DNA of 64,000 bases. Origin: Cytospora piceicola. Taxonomy: Eukaryota > Ascomycota > Sordariomycetes > Diaporthales > Cytosporaceae. Positions 12,301 to 23,274 of this stretch are shown piece by piece. The notes under the pieces were generated by a model. The model was not told where the DNA came from. It was given only the letters and a program-made list of their open reading frames with translations, and searched no databases. A program made the translations under genes and the position numbers. Every line of letters starts with the position of its first letter. Positions within the stretch are counted from its first letter, which is position 1. The stretch is from assembly GCA_023375675.1 (NCBI GenBank), contig JALQBC010000050.1, positions 1 through 64,000 on the forward strand, read 5' to 3'.

Positions 12301-12322
12301 GGGCGCCTTCCATCTTTCTTAA
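6379..12322 (+). CDS. ufd4: HECT-type E3 ubiquitin ligase, UFD4/TRIP12 family
   Basis: This gene encodes a ubiquitin-protein ligase of the ubiquitin-fusion-degradation and N-degron pathways, acting in nucleus and cytosol. The model is join(6379..6874, 6941..11866, 11922..12071, 12126..12322), 1922 residues, with GT-AG introns that restore the frame; the 54-nt last intron keeps the frame open. Residues 1-190 are basic and disordered. An armadillo-like helical region spans about 240-700, followed by a very acidic stretch (about 776-818) and poly-Pro (about 1124). The conserved block around DWHLEFSHQDK precedes the HECT domain (about 1524-1922). The catalytic cysteine lies in MTCANYLKLPDY at residue 1889, 33 residues before the end, as is usual. 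The HECT tail reads RRDFLQFTTGSPKLPIGG across intron 3. A 10-codon upstream ORF with a strong start context (6354-6386) overlaps the main ATG. Family assignment is very secure. Confidence 0.95.
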
Positions 12323-13119
12323 ATAGGCGTGGAGGCACCAAGGCTGCCAAGGTGCCTTATCCGCAACATACAGCGCTCTACGCTTCAGCGGAAAAACGCC
12401 CGCCACTCTTATACTTTTACCAGTTGATCACTTGCTAGCAATACGAAGGCGTGTTTTGGCGGATCGACAGCATCGCAATGAGGGACAAGGGTTGAAAAAT
12501 GGATTGCATGGAAAAGGGGGGCTGTCGTGTATAGTGTTTTGTTGTTTTCCCCCGGCCTGGTCATCAGTGAGCGAGCACATTGCGCATCATCAATGACGAC
12601 ACGGAGGCGTATATCCCAGATAGATTGGCAAATTCATGACACCTTCATGGACACGTTCGGCTGTGCTACGCGAGTTCCGTGTCCATTGACGTGAGTCTGG
12701 TAGCTATGATCTCGGTGCAATAACTCCTAAAAGGACTGTCATGATAATTGTGATGTCTGGTTCAGGGGCCGTTCAGGGGCTCCTTGATTACGTAACTAAC
12801 CCCTGATGTCACTTTCGCCCAAGGGAACGCGTTGCTGATGGGCCGTCGCGTCTCTAGGTTATAGCGTACCCCAGGCGCGTGCCTTCCACTCTAAATCGGG
12901 TATCCACCTCCATCCAACTCGACATCTCCGTGCATGTCTGCCTAGCACTTTGACCACCTGCGATCCTTAGCCAACCAATCGACTCACCAATCACTTACAT
13001 GTACTTCCATAATCTGTAAACGAAACGGACCACAGACGGGAGAGGACGCGTCTAACTCAATCCGATCACAAGTCAACAACCTTCTAGAGCTCGGTGCCAG
13101 CTCGTCACCACCACGCTTG
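12323..13119. other. Intergenic between UFD4 and the ASCH-domain gene
   Basis: This holds the UFD4 3' end and the promoter and leader of the next gene. No coding frame is supported. An MluI-box (ACGCGT) lies at 13046-13051, about 70 bp before the next start codon. C/A-rich leader-like sequence follows 12890. Confidence 0.6.
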
Positions 13120-15921
13120 ATGGCTCCTCAAACACGATCTCGCGTCTCAGACGGCGCTGGACGAGTTTCCTATTACGAGCCTCCTCCTCCTTCTCCGCCG
13201 CCTACCAGATTATCGGCCTCCAAGGCCAAAAAAACCAAGAAACCAAAAGTCTACCGTCGCTCTGATCCAACACCTCAACAAGTCCACTTCCCGGCCCGCA
13301 GATCAAATATCCGCACGTATGGCAAGGGCCGTCGAAGTCTCCCGCCAAAAACTCCGGATCAGTCCACCCTGACACAGATCGGATGGATACCTAGTACTTT
13401 CCAAGATGAAGACGAGGAAGAGGATATGGACATGGACCAGTTCGATGACCCCTCAGCAGTGGACAACGCGGATGACGGTTTGAAGACGGAGGAGAAGAAG
13501 AGGAGGAGCAAGAGGAGGAGGACAACCGGCGACATCGTGCCTAGTTCTACGGCAAGCTCGAGTTATCATACCCAGACTCTGACCCAGATGCCGTCATTCT
13601 TGTCAGGGCAGCAGCCAGAGGATGAGGAACTGCAAGGCGGCTTCGACTTCAACAATGACGAAGAGAATAATGACCATGCTGAAGCGGCAGTCGATGACGA
13701 GATCTATAAGGCAACACCAGAGAAACCGAGGAAGGATCCAACACCCTCCGTACTAAAAGAAGAAGCTCGAAAATCATCGCCGCCTCAAAGCCCGATCGGT
13801 TCCATTGTGGCACAGACACAGACACCACGCAAGCAAACTGTCGACAAAGCAGTGATTCCCTCCTCACAGCCATCACCCTTTACTCCTAATCTGGGAATAG
13901 CCGACCGGTACTGGACGAATCTGGATCGAACGCCCCTCGAAGAAAAATCGACCAATGTGGATGCGCCGACACCAACGGCGACGGGTAAGAAGAGACCACG
14001 GACGCTCGAGATTGCGGACTCATGGAGTACAGTTAATGGCGGCATGGGCTCAAGCCCGTTCAAGGAAAGCCAGCGTGTGAAGAGAACACCTTTGAAGGAA
14101 TTACATCTTGATCGACTGGCAGACGTGAGTCTGGAATTGGGAGAGAGCCCCATAGGCGAAAACGGTTCCGTTGGTCAGCAGACCATTGTTGAGAACGGAG
14201 TCGCCACAAGGACAGATGAAGCAAGAGCTACTTCGCAAAAGTCAACAAGGCTGGCGGAGGAGATCATACTTGACTCGGACGACGATTTTGGCTTTGAGTC
14301 TGAAGACGAAAACCAAGGCGATGAGGAAGTATCAGGTACACCTACGCCAGCCCACCGAGCATCTGGCTCAGCCACCGAGGCAGTCTCACCCGAAAGGGCT
14401 GGGACCCCGACGCCATCAGCGCCAAAGGAGGCTACCCAATCCTTGCATCATGTCAGGCGACGCAACGCTACACCCGAGCCTCCTGCCGAAAGCGATGAAG
14501 TCGAACCTGAGACGCCGAGTCCCTCCCTCCAACGGCGACCGAGTGTTTCCAGTGCGGTCGGGGCCGAGAGGGAGACTCCCCTATCTTCACCTCAAAAAAC
14601 CTCACCGGCATTGCCACCTGTGTTACATCTCGGCTCGGGCCACAAACCTCGGGTCTTGTTATCATCGCAGAAGACATCCGCAGCGATGCCACCTATCTCC
14701 CAACCGGGCTACCGTTACAAATCACAGGCCTTTGAATCACAACGGGTACCTTTTGAGAAAATCCGTCAGCTGGGGCCCCAGACCGACCGGTCTGATGTCA
14801 TATTGTCGATCCATCCGGAGCAGGCCAACCAAATAGCTGAAGGTGTGAAAACGCATGAGTTCCGCAGTTATCGCATTCCGCAGACAGTCGGCCGAATCTG
14901 GATCTACGTCACGCGGCCAGTGTGCGAGCTGATGTACATGGCCACCATCAGTGCCGCCAAGCAGCCCGGGGAACTTTCGTCCGACGATCATGGAGTCGGG
15001 AGCAAACACTTCAACGAAGGAGCAGGGACGAAGTTTGCTTACGAGCTGAAGCAGGTATACGAGCTCAACAATCCGGTATCGCTGGCGAGGATGAAGGAAA
15101 ATGGCTGGGTGGAAGAGGCCCCTGCAAAGTATGTGTACGTGCCGCCCGCGGTGCTGGGCGAGCTGTTGGGGAATCTGAGATGTGCTCTGTTTGCGGAGCC
15201 TGGAGAGTTTCAGTCCAGCCAGGTCGATATGTCGGTCTCGCAAGAGGTGGCGATGCAGCTACGCAGTGATGTTGCTCATTCGACGCAGTTGCATCCGGGT
15301 AGCTCTTTGCAGCAGCGGCAGGGACTAGTGGCCGACCACGAGGAAGATGAAGACGCTGTTCCATCCAGTGAGGCCGAGGCCGAGGCCGAGGCTGAAGAGC
15401 ATGGCAGCAAGGCGACCCGAGGCGCTGACGCGCCTGTGTCCGATGAAGTCGTCTTCGCCAAACCCACAAAACCGCCAGGTCGGTCGCAACGGAGTGTTCA
15501 CTGGATGGGAGACAGTCCCGTGGCGAGACGATCGCAGCGATCACAGAGATCACAGCGTGCGGCCAACTCTATAGTGCGGCCCTCCCAAGCGACAACAGCC
15601 AGCGCGCCATCCAGCCCGTCCCAGCAGCTACCACCGCAGACGCGAAGCCAAGCATCCATACCGCTCTCGCCACCGTCAAAGCCTGCCCGTCGGCCCGAGC
15701 TGATCGATTCAAGCAGCGTACCGTCGTATCAGGAGGACATGGTGATCGTGGGTGACAGCCCGGTCAGGAAGCGGGGCGCGGGTGGCGCAGAGACGCAGAC
15801 GTCCCTGCTGCTGGGCTCGTCACAGGGGTTCGCTCACGGGGAGCAGGACAGCCTGCTGGATGATTCTAGGGTCAGGCAGCCGCCTGATGTTGTTTGGGAC
15901 TCGGAGGGGGAGATCGACTGA
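13120..15921 (+). CDS. Disordered protein with an ASCH/PUA-like domain
   Basis: This is a single-exon gene of 933 residues. The ATG at 13120 is used; the TTG just before it is not a plausible start. Residues 1-550 are low complexity: basic and proline-rich at the N-terminus, then acidic, then Ser/Thr/Pro-rich with many SP/TP sites. Basic runs (KKRRSKRRR) suggest nuclear import. Residues about 555-700 form the only likely folded part. It has SIHPEQANQIAEGVKTHEFR, IWIYVTRPVCELM and FAYELKQVYELNNPVSL, which resembles the ASCH/PUA-like beta-barrel (SIKPEYAxxIxxGxKTxEFR followed by IYxTxPV). ASCH domains are thought to bind RNA or modified bases. Two TLTQ motifs (TLTQIGW, TLTQMPSF) occur in the N-terminal half. 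The C-terminal tail repeats RSQRSQR and ends in acidic residues. The gene is secure; the domain call is from motif memory, and function is unknown. Confidence 0.8.
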   Translation: MAPQTRSRVSDGAGRVSYYEPPPPSPPPTRLSASKAKKTKKPKVYRRSDPTPQQVHFPARRSNIRTYGKGRRSLPPKTPDQSTLTQIGWIPSTFQDEDEEEDMDMDQFDDPSAVDNADDGLKTEEKKRRSKRRRTTGDIVPSSTASSSYHTQTLTQMPSFLSGQQPEDEELQGGFDFNNDEENNDHAEAAVDDEIYKATPEKPRKDPTPSVLKEEARKSSPPQSPIGSIVAQTQTPRKQTVDKAVIPSSQPSPFTPNLGIADRYWTNLDRTPLEEKSTNVDAPTPTATGKKRPRTLEIADSWSTVNGGMGSSPFKESQRVKRTPLKELHLDRLADVSLELGESPIGENGSVGQQTIVENGVATRTDEARATSQKSTRLAEEIILDSDDDFGFESEDENQGDEEVSGTPTPAHRASGSATEAVSPERAGTPTPSAPKEATQSLHHVRRRNATPEPPAESDEVEPETPSPSLQRRPSVSSAVGAERETPLSSPQKTSPALPPVLHLGSGHKPRVLLSSQKTSAAMPPISQPGYRYKSQAFESQRVPFEKIRQLGPQTDRSDVILSIHPEQANQIAEGVKTHEFRSYRIPQTVGRIWIYVTRPVCELMYMATISAAKQPGELSSDDHGVGSKHFNEGAGTKFAYELKQVYELNNPVSLARMKENGWVEEAPAKYVYVPPAVLGELLGNLRCALFAEPGEFQSSQVDMSVSQEVAMQLRSDVAHSTQLHPGSSLQQRQGLVADHEEDEDAVPSSEAEAEAEAEEHGSKATRGADAPVSDEVVFAKPTKPPGRSQRSVHWMGDSPVARRSQRSQRSQRAANSIVRPSQATTASAPSSPSQQLPPQTRSQASIPLSPPSKPARRPELIDSSSVPSYQEDMVIVGDSPVRKRGAGGAETQTSLLLGSSQGFAHGEQDSLLDDSRVRQPPDVVWDSEGEID

Positions 15922-16831
15922 GCGAGATGTGGGTTTCTTTATTTGTACTTTACTCACGGCAGGGATGGACATGGACTTGGGCATGGACGTGTCATGGTGG
16001 ATTTTGTTGTTTAGCCTCTCATTTTTAGCGGTGTACATGTCACCACCGGTCACTGGGATTACAGCAATGGTAGCCAGCCATCTTTTTTAGCATAACGGAA
16101 AGGAAATGGATATGAGCTCTTCTACAAGCTCCATTATGAATACCTTCTGATCATGGAGTATACGGAGCTGTATCGATCATGTGACCCACTTATTAATGGG
16201 GGGCTGAAAGGTGGTCTGTGCGCTGACCTACGATGCCACACCCATTTCACAGCACGGACCATCACAAGGCCCACTAAGGCCTCTGGGCCTTTAGGCTCTA
16301 TTTAGTTGGTCCCTCCTTTTCCACTCAACTTGGAACTCTATTTATTTATGGATCCTCCAACCTCACCTCACCTCAATCAAGCAATCAACCCACGATTTCT
16401 GGCAGAGCGTGGTCACTGAAGAGCGATGTCATTAAGCGCCTGGGACCATTCTACTGGCTCCTAATCCTACTGCGGAAAGGCCCAGGGTCCTGGGGAGGCG
16501 AGACGCTGGCGTGTGCCTGTCTCTGCCTGTCAGCAATACTGAGCTTTGCGGTTGATCACGCCGACGCCATCGCCGACATTGCCGTCGCCGTTCCTTGTAG
16601 TTCGTCTTCATCATTTTCTCGTCATCTCGTTGCGCTGGGAAGTCGAGGCTGCTTCCTTGTCGCTCAAAGCCTGGGAGGGTGGGATTCCTCCTGCGCCTTG
16701 TGGCGGGAGGGGTTTTACGCTCTGCTTCCACCTGGTCAGTCGCTCTCCTGCCTGGCTGGAAGACTGATGATAGTGCAGGTCCTTCCGTTCCCTACTCCCT
16801 TTCCCCGATCACTTAAGCTATTGCTCCAAGC
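15922..16831. other. Intergenic between the ASCH gene and the coiled-coil gene
   Basis: This should hold the 3' end of the upstream gene and the promoter and leader of the next. C/A-rich leader-like sequence occurs near 16340-16400 and CT-rich sequence near 16760-16830. No coding frame is supported. Confidence 0.55.
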
Positions 16832-18169
16832 ATGGCTTCAACTACCGCCTCAGAGCCGGAGCCGTCACCTCCGCCCCAACCGTCCACCGATATCGATGTG
16901 TCGGGGGTTACAAGCCTGGTATCATGGGATCTCGCCGATGGCACGACTGAATACCTACAATCCGTCCGGGGTGGCAGTAGTAGCTCGATCTGCCTCCCGA
17001 AATTGCACATCCTCCACGAGACCGCGTCTCGATCGGCACTCTTCAAGCTCCAGCTCTCCATCCTAGTCAAACCACGTCGAAACAAGTCCAAGAACACGGC
17101 CCAGTTGTTCTTCTTCATCCCGCCCGAGAATATCGCGTCACTGTCACTGTCTGCTGCGAGCGGACAAACACCACTGGAAACAGTCCGGAATGTCTTGTCT
17201 GCCGACACGGTATGCCTTCGCTTCGACCTGAGCGCGCCTCCTATCGTTGTGGTCCCACGGGCCCCAGACCGCATCGTGCCCAAAAATGAGCGCAGCGCCG
17301 GCATCTTGGCGTCACTGCTGGACTTGGCCCGGCAGACTAACATCGCCATTCACCTCCCCCATCGCGTTCTCGACCATGCACGCCTGCGAACACTCTGCAC
17401 TGCTGCATCCGGCTTTGGTTCGACCACCATCGACCACCACAGCACGGCAACACTGTACGGTGGTCAAGGCGGCAGGATATTGGAGGCTTCGATAATAGAC
17501 GTGTCGCACGAGAACGGTGCGGCTGACGCGGCTGGGCTACCTGCCGGCGATAGCCCGCCTTCTTACGATGAGCTGGGCCCGGGACCACCACCAGCGATAG
17601 CGACATCCATTGCAAAAGGCTCATCGGCCGAGCCACCCTCGCGGAAGCGACCTCGACGGAGCAGCTCTGATGCTGTTCCTGGTTCCCCCTCACCCAGCTA
17701 TGGCGGGGAAGGAACGGTCAAGAAACCCAGAGATGGTCAATCACCCCAGGAGACTCCCCACTACGTAGACGACAAAGAACAGCAGGCGGAGCAGGTGGAG
17801 CACACAGACCAGATGGACCAGCGGATAGAGCAGATGGAACAGCGCCTGACGGCCCGCCTTGATCGGCGCCTCGAACTTTTCGAACAGCTGGTCAAGGATC
17901 AAATACAGGACCACAAGCGCAGCATTGCCGAGATGGTGGAGCAACGCCTAGAAGCTCACGAGGAGCAGACCCAAACAGACCTAGATCAGCTGAGACGGGA
18001 GGTCGAGAGCGACGTTGAGGACCAGCTTGTTGGCAAGAAGGCCGAGCTACATGAGCAGTTCAGGGACGAGCGCGAGGACCTCCAAGCAAGCCTCAACGAG
18101 CGCTTTGCCGACCTCGAAGAGAGTATCACGGAGCGGTTCAGTTCGGCGCGTGCGGTTCTAGAGTTCTGA
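16832..18169 (+). CDS. Coiled-coil protein of unknown function
   Basis: This is a single-exon gene of 445 residues starting at ATG 16832 after a C/T-rich leader. Residues about 25-235 look globular, with hydrophobic strands such as FKLQLSILVKP, AQLFFFIPPENI and TVCLRFDLS. A Pro-rich linker contains a bipartite-looking nuclear signal (SRKRPRRSSSD, about residue 269). From about residue 312 to the end runs a long charged heptad-repeat region (RIEQMEQRLTARLDRRLELF and similar), a strong candidate coiled coil ending in SARAVLEF. I recognise no named family. The layout of a globular head, nuclear signal and coiled-coil tail suggests a structural or scaffolding nuclear protein, but that is inference. 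Codon use matches the neighbours, so I regard the gene as real. Confidence 0.8.
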   Translation: MASTTASEPEPSPPPQPSTDIDVSGVTSLVSWDLADGTTEYLQSVRGGSSSSICLPKLHILHETASRSALFKLQLSILVKPRRNKSKNTAQLFFFIPPENIASLSLSAASGQTPLETVRNVLSADTVCLRFDLSAPPIVVVPRAPDRIVPKNERSAGILASLLDLARQTNIAIHLPHRVLDHARLRTLCTAASGFGSTTIDHHSTATLYGGQGGRILEASIIDVSHENGAADAAGLPAGDSPPSYDELGPGPPPAIATSIAKGSSAEPPSRKRPRRSSSDAVPGSPSPSYGGEGTVKKPRDGQSPQETPHYVDDKEQQAEQVEHTDQMDQRIEQMEQRLTARLDRRLELFEQLVKDQIQDHKRSIAEMVEQRLEAHEEQTQTDLDQLRREVESDVEDQLVGKKAELHEQFRDEREDLQASLNERFADLEESITERFSSARAVLEF

Positions 18170-19033
18170 TTGAAAGAAGACCAAAAATGCTTATTAGCAA
18201 GTGACACATACTGTACTGCATAATGAAAAATATATCTACAGGTATCTTGGTAGGGAGCATGACCTTGACAGTAAACAGGTAATGTTGGTTGCTGGAACCG
18301 GTTCGGGTTGTGTAGGAAGGATGGTGCTCCACTAATTAGGTACACTACACAGTAACTACTATGTAATATCATGTTACGGCCTTGTTCTGCATGGAACGTG
18401 TTGGACTGTGAGCTTTCGGCTAGCCAGTACCCCCCCACCACTCTCTCTGACAACGCTGATCCTTGTGGAGGGGCAAGGCCCACACCGTTGGGAGAAAGGG
18501 CTGAGAGGGGCCTGAGGGGCTGAGAGTCCGGCAGTGAGAAGCCGGGAGAGGGTTGAGTAGCACTGGATCGACAAACGGTCTCATGCACGCGGGTATGACC
18601 TCATGCCTCAGCTCCACCTACGCACCTTTTGCATACTACTGCGTAAGTTGTACACTACAGTAAGTACAGATGGGATTGACCAGCGTCGAAGCTCCGTCGT
18701 CATACCTTTGCTTGAATGGTTGGAAAATTATGTATGGTTCACAGTCAACAATTCCAAGACTACTTGCCAGCTTCCTATCAGTTATCCTTCAACTTGTTTG
18801 CGATTACTTCCTGTTTCTCCCCTAAAGTTTAAACTTTAAACAATTACAGTTCACTCGTTCCCGTGTTACCTGCACATTTACCACACACACAAACTACTTC
18901 ACACCTGGGCAGCCCACTTTCAAGTGTACATCTCCCGTTGGAAATCACTTTACTTCACCTTACAAACACAGCACAGTACACAGTACAAACACAACTGGAT
19001 CCACAGAACTCACGGCGGGGAGGATCGGCAAAC
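18170..19033. other. Intergenic and leader upstream of the Mug190-like gene
   Basis: No gene is supported. The frame of the downstream gene extends open to a GTG at 18863, but the first in-frame ATG is at 19034 in a good context (AAACATGTC), so the open stretch before it is treated as leader. The leader is rich in CACA and ACAA. Confidence 0.55.
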
Positions 19034-22000
19034 ATGTCAAGCCACCAAGACGACTTCGAGGAAGAATCACAGCGGAGATCATATACGAAGCCTCACTCCG
19101 GGAAACATCCCATACCAACAATCCAGGGCTATAGGGAGCACAAGAGGGACCTCCAGGACCAGCAGGACCAGGTTGAGGCCGCCCAGGAGGGACCAGAAGA
19201 CAAATCCAAGACCAGGAGGGCCATCGGCTCGGTGAAGGCCATCTTCAAGGGCGAGGACCAGCCTCACAGCAATCATGAGCCGTATCCTTCTGCCAACCAC
19301 CACTACGTTATCCCACCCCCTGACCAGGACCAACAAGGCCAGGAAACCGGCCGCTTAGATGATCCGCAGGTGGACTATCGTCAGTTTGATGGACCACTCC
19401 CGAGTGGGAGGGACTCCCAGCCACCAGTCCAACAGCGATATCAGCAGCAAGGGCAGCAGCAAGGGCAGCAGCAAGGGCAGCAGCAAGGGCAGCAGCAAGG
19501 GCAGCAGCAAGGTCAGCAACAAGGTCAGCAACAAGATCAGCAACAAGATCAGCAAAAACAAAAACCGAAAAATGGCGGGCAGCAACAGATGTCTGCCACT
19601 GAGCAGGTGGCCAGTGCTTCCGACCCCAAGGAAAAGCGTAAAGCCATGAAGAAGGCAAAGAGGACTGGAAGCCGCGAGGTGACGGACCCCGTTACGCACC
19701 TGCCCATTGTCATTCATGACCAGACCGAGAAGGACATGAAATCGGTCCCGGAGAACGAACCAGAGCCTGGAGAGCACCACACCACTGCCACCGGCCCGCA
19801 GGGCGCAGGCAAGTCGGATGAGGACATCGAGAAGGAGAGGGATATGGTACAGAGGGGCTTCAATGGCATGCAGAGGCTGTTCCCGCCGCCAGAATTCGAG
19901 GACTTGAAGAAGGAGCTGGGAGCGGCGTACCAAACTACCGTCCGTGTAGGGCTGACTGTCATTGGTGTTGCTGCTGCTGCGCCCTTCGTGATCTCGTCAC
20001 TGCAGGGTCGGCTCTTTCCGCATTGGTCAACCGTGCTCGGCGTGATAGTGTTCCTTTCGGTTACCCTGGTCACGGCTTGGGGGATGGGGAGGTGGATCTC
20101 GAACAAGGTTGGTGAGATCGTGGACGACGAGACCTGGGAGTCCTCGAGACGAGAGGAGGAGGCCATACTCGATTCTGAGACCGAGTTACCGGAGTCGGTC
20201 CAATGGCTGAACAGCTTCCTGGCCGCCATCTGGCCGCTCATCAACCCCGACCTTTTCTCGTCGTTGATTGACCTGATCGAGGACGTGATGCAGGCGTCGC
20301 TTCCCAAGTTCATAAAGATGGTGTCGGTTGATGATATGGGCCAAGGCAACCAGTCTCTCCGGGTGCTCGGCGTCAGGTGGCTCCCAACCGGTGCGGCGAG
20401 CCGCTCTGTTGGCCCCGGCGGAAAGCTGGAGGACCGGGGACAAGCCAAGGATTCCGATCGCACCGACTCTGAGAAGGCCCAGGACCGAGGCGCAGAAGAC
20501 AATGCGGCCGACTACGAGGACCACCAGGGCGATAGCAAGAAAGAAACGAAGGACAAGGAGAAGGGCAAACAGGATGAGCAGTCTGAGGAGGCCATCCGCG
20601 AGGGTATGGAGGCGGAAGAAGGCGACTTCGTGAACCTGGAACTCGCATTGTCCTACCGCAGTCGGGCATCGGGCAGGTCCATCAGGGCGAAGGCCAAGAA
20701 CGCCCATCTCTTCTTGAAGTTCTACCCGCTCGGCGGCATTGCTCTTCCAGTCTGGGTCGAGCTGAAAGGGTTCGTTGCGAAAGTACGAGTACGACTGCAG
20801 CTGACTGTAAGTGCTTGCCCTGCATCACCCGCGTACGTTTGAGTTTTATATGCTAATTCGAACCCCTCCAGCCTGACCCGCCCTTTGTCAGCCTCTGCAC
20901 ATTGACCTTCCTTGGACAGCCCCGTGCCTCTATGTCGTGCGTGCCGCTGTCCAAGCATGGAGTCAACCTGATGGACGTGCCCATGATATCCTCTTTCGTG
21001 CAGACAGCCATCGACGCCGCCTTGGCCGAGTATGTGGCGCCGAAGAGCCTGACACTCAACTTGAAAGACATGCTCATGGGCGATGACTTCAAGAAGGATA
21101 CAGGAAGTCAAGGTGTTGTGTACATCTTCATCCGAAAGGCTAGCGGCTTCAAATGTGGCGACGGTGGTATCGGCACCTCGCATGGAAGTAGTGATTCCTA
21201 TGTCACAGTCAGCTGGGGCAAGTTTGGCAAAACGGTCTCCTCGACACGCGTGATTCAGAGTACACAAACCCCAGAATGGCATGAGTATGCCACCATCCTG
21301 GTGACCCCCGAGGAGCTGAACGCACAGGAGCGGCTGCGCTTGCAGCTTTGGGACTCGGACAAGTACACTGCGGATGACGACCTGGGGCGCGTAGAGGTTG
21401 ACCTCAAACAATTGATGCACAACCCCGAGAGCCACAACAAGATGCAGGATCGTGAAGACGGCTTCACTGGACAGGATTCGAGTGAGAAGATGGCTGGCTC
21501 CTTGCAATGGTCCGTGGGCTACTTCTCGAAGGTCAGGATTACGGAACAGGCGCTCGAGCAGCAGACGGTTGACGACAAGATCCGGACCAAGAAGCAGCTT
21601 AAGGACCATGTGTCCGAACTGTCGGCCAACAAGCTCAGGGAAGCCGGTAAGAAGTCCGACGATAACGAGCTCCACCAGCAACACGTTCAAGATTACGCTG
21701 AGATCGAGGACAACATGATGATCTCGGCCCCGCCCAGCCAAGAGTTTATCTCTGGCATCCTCAGCGTGCAGATCCACAACATCACCGGCCTCGAGGTGCA
21801 AAAGCTTCAGAAGCAGGAAAACGGAGACGGCGAGACCGACGGAGAGGAGACGGAGACGGATGACGATATGCCCGACAGCTACTGCAGCATCATTCTGAAC
21901 CACGCCAAGATCTACCGCAGCCGCACTAAGCCGAAGAACTCCAAGCCCTTCTTCAACGCGGCCACGGAGAGGTTCATCAGGGACTGGCGGAGCACGGAGG

Positions 22001-23274
22001 TCATTGTCTCTGTGCGCGATGCCCGTGAGCGGGAAGAAGACCCCTTGATCGGGATCGTCTACCTGCCACTGGCAAAGGTCTTCGCGAAGAGGAGCCAGGT
22101 CATGGATACGTACCCTCTCGTGGGTGGCATCGGCTACGGTCGAGTGAGGATCAGCATGGTCTGGCGCAGCGTGGAGATGAAGCTGCCGCCCAGCCTGGTC
22201 GGGTGGGACTACGGAACGCTGGAGATCCGCGGGGCAGTCCGGGCCAGGGGCGATCTGCCTCACAAGCCGCTCAAGAGCCGGCTCAAGATCCGCACTGACC
22301 TGGGCAAGGTGAAGATGTACACCGGCGACAAGCAGGGCGTGTGGGCACCCAAGAAGAACACAAAAGGCGACGGGAGCTCGTTCCTGCCGGTGTGCAAGCG
22401 GTATGCCTCGGCGCTGGTCGTCGAGTTCCGCGAGTCCAGCCTCGGACCGGATAGGTCACCCGCCTTTGCGGTGCTGTGGCTCCGGGACCTCGTCGACGAG
22501 AAGAGCGAGACGAAGACGCTGAAGGTGTGGCAGGGCAGCAAGGAAAAGATCGCGCGGGCGCGGTCGAACTGTGAGTACGAGGGCATGGACGAGGGCGAGC
22601 AGCCACTCGGGGAGATTGAGCTGGATGTCAAGTTCTGGAGGGGGCTCTCTGGGTACCACAAGAGCTTCGCCGCGACCTCGAAGAAGGGCAACATGAGGAA
22701 CGTGATGGAGTGCCTGGACACCATCACGGACGAGAACCTTGACGACGACGACGATGACAACAACGGGCATGACACGGACGACTCGGGCGACTCGGACTCG
22801 TCCTCGTCCCGGGCGTCGAAGAGCGGCGACAAGAAGGCGCGCAAGAGGCTCAAGGTGCACACCAACGACTCGTCGTCGGCGGAGGAGGACAGCGACTCGT
22901 CGTCGACGGCGGCGGCGGGCGGCGGCCACGGGGGCGGCCACGAGAGGTCGCACTCGACGCTGTCGCTGTCGAACCTGCGCAAGGCGCCCAAGCGGATGCT
23001 GCGGAACCCGGTGGACGGGACGGCGTCGGCGGCGGCGTCGGTGCTGGCGCCGGGGCACAACGACCCCGAGGACGGGTCGAGGGGCCTCCGGAACCAGCTC
23101 CGGGACTACAAGGACCACCACAAGCAGCTCCACCGGAAGCACAGGGGCGTCATGCAGTGGCGGGCGGCCCGCGAGGTGGACCACCTGGGGAGCAAGCTGA
23201 GCGACCTCAAGGGGGACATCAGCCAGATCTTCAAGCACTCGGAGAAGGGCGTCGGGGTGGAGAGGGAGGTCTGA
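19034..23274 (+). CDS. SMP/C2-domain membrane protein, Mug190-like
   Basis: The model is join(19034..20806, 20872..23274), 1391 residues, with one 65-nt GT-AG intron in phase 0. Residues 1-295 are disordered and hold a Gln/Gly repeat (QQQG) at about 136-172. Two hydrophobic segments follow (about 300-322 and 331-353), forming a likely membrane hairpin. An SMP-like lipid-transfer domain starts at about 387 (ESVQWLNSFLAAIWPLINPD) and continues to about 660 across the intron. C2 domains follow at about 672-780 and 885-1000, with a third C2-like region at about 1038-1150. The C-terminus is acidic and Ser-rich, then basic. This order matches the fungal Mug190 and tricalbin families, ER proteins that tether to other membranes and move lipid at contact sites. 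Lipid transfer and ER location are inferred from the family. The GC content of the last 600 bp is unusually high. Confidence 0.9.
19442..19555 (+). repeat. 12-bp coding minisatellite (QQQG/QQQD)
   Basis: Tandem units of CAGCAGCAAGGG encode QQQG about seven times, drifting to QQQD at the 3' end. The unit is a multiple of three, so copy-number change would alter the length of the disordered N-terminal arm without shifting the frame. Confidence 0.9.

Noticed and set aside
18863..19033. Upstream in-frame extension of the Mug190-like gene from a GTG
   Set aside because: GTG is not a usual nuclear start codon in fungi. ATG 19034 has a good context and the extension is not protein-like.
20722..22263. 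513-codon open frame on the minus strand
   Set aside because: It lies opposite the conserved SMP/C2 exon and has no domain likeness. Long shadow frames are expected in GC-rich coding DNA.
22456..23238. 260-codon minus-strand frame rich in Arg, Val and Pro
   Set aside because: It is an antisense shadow of the GC-rich C-terminal exon of the Mug190-like gene.
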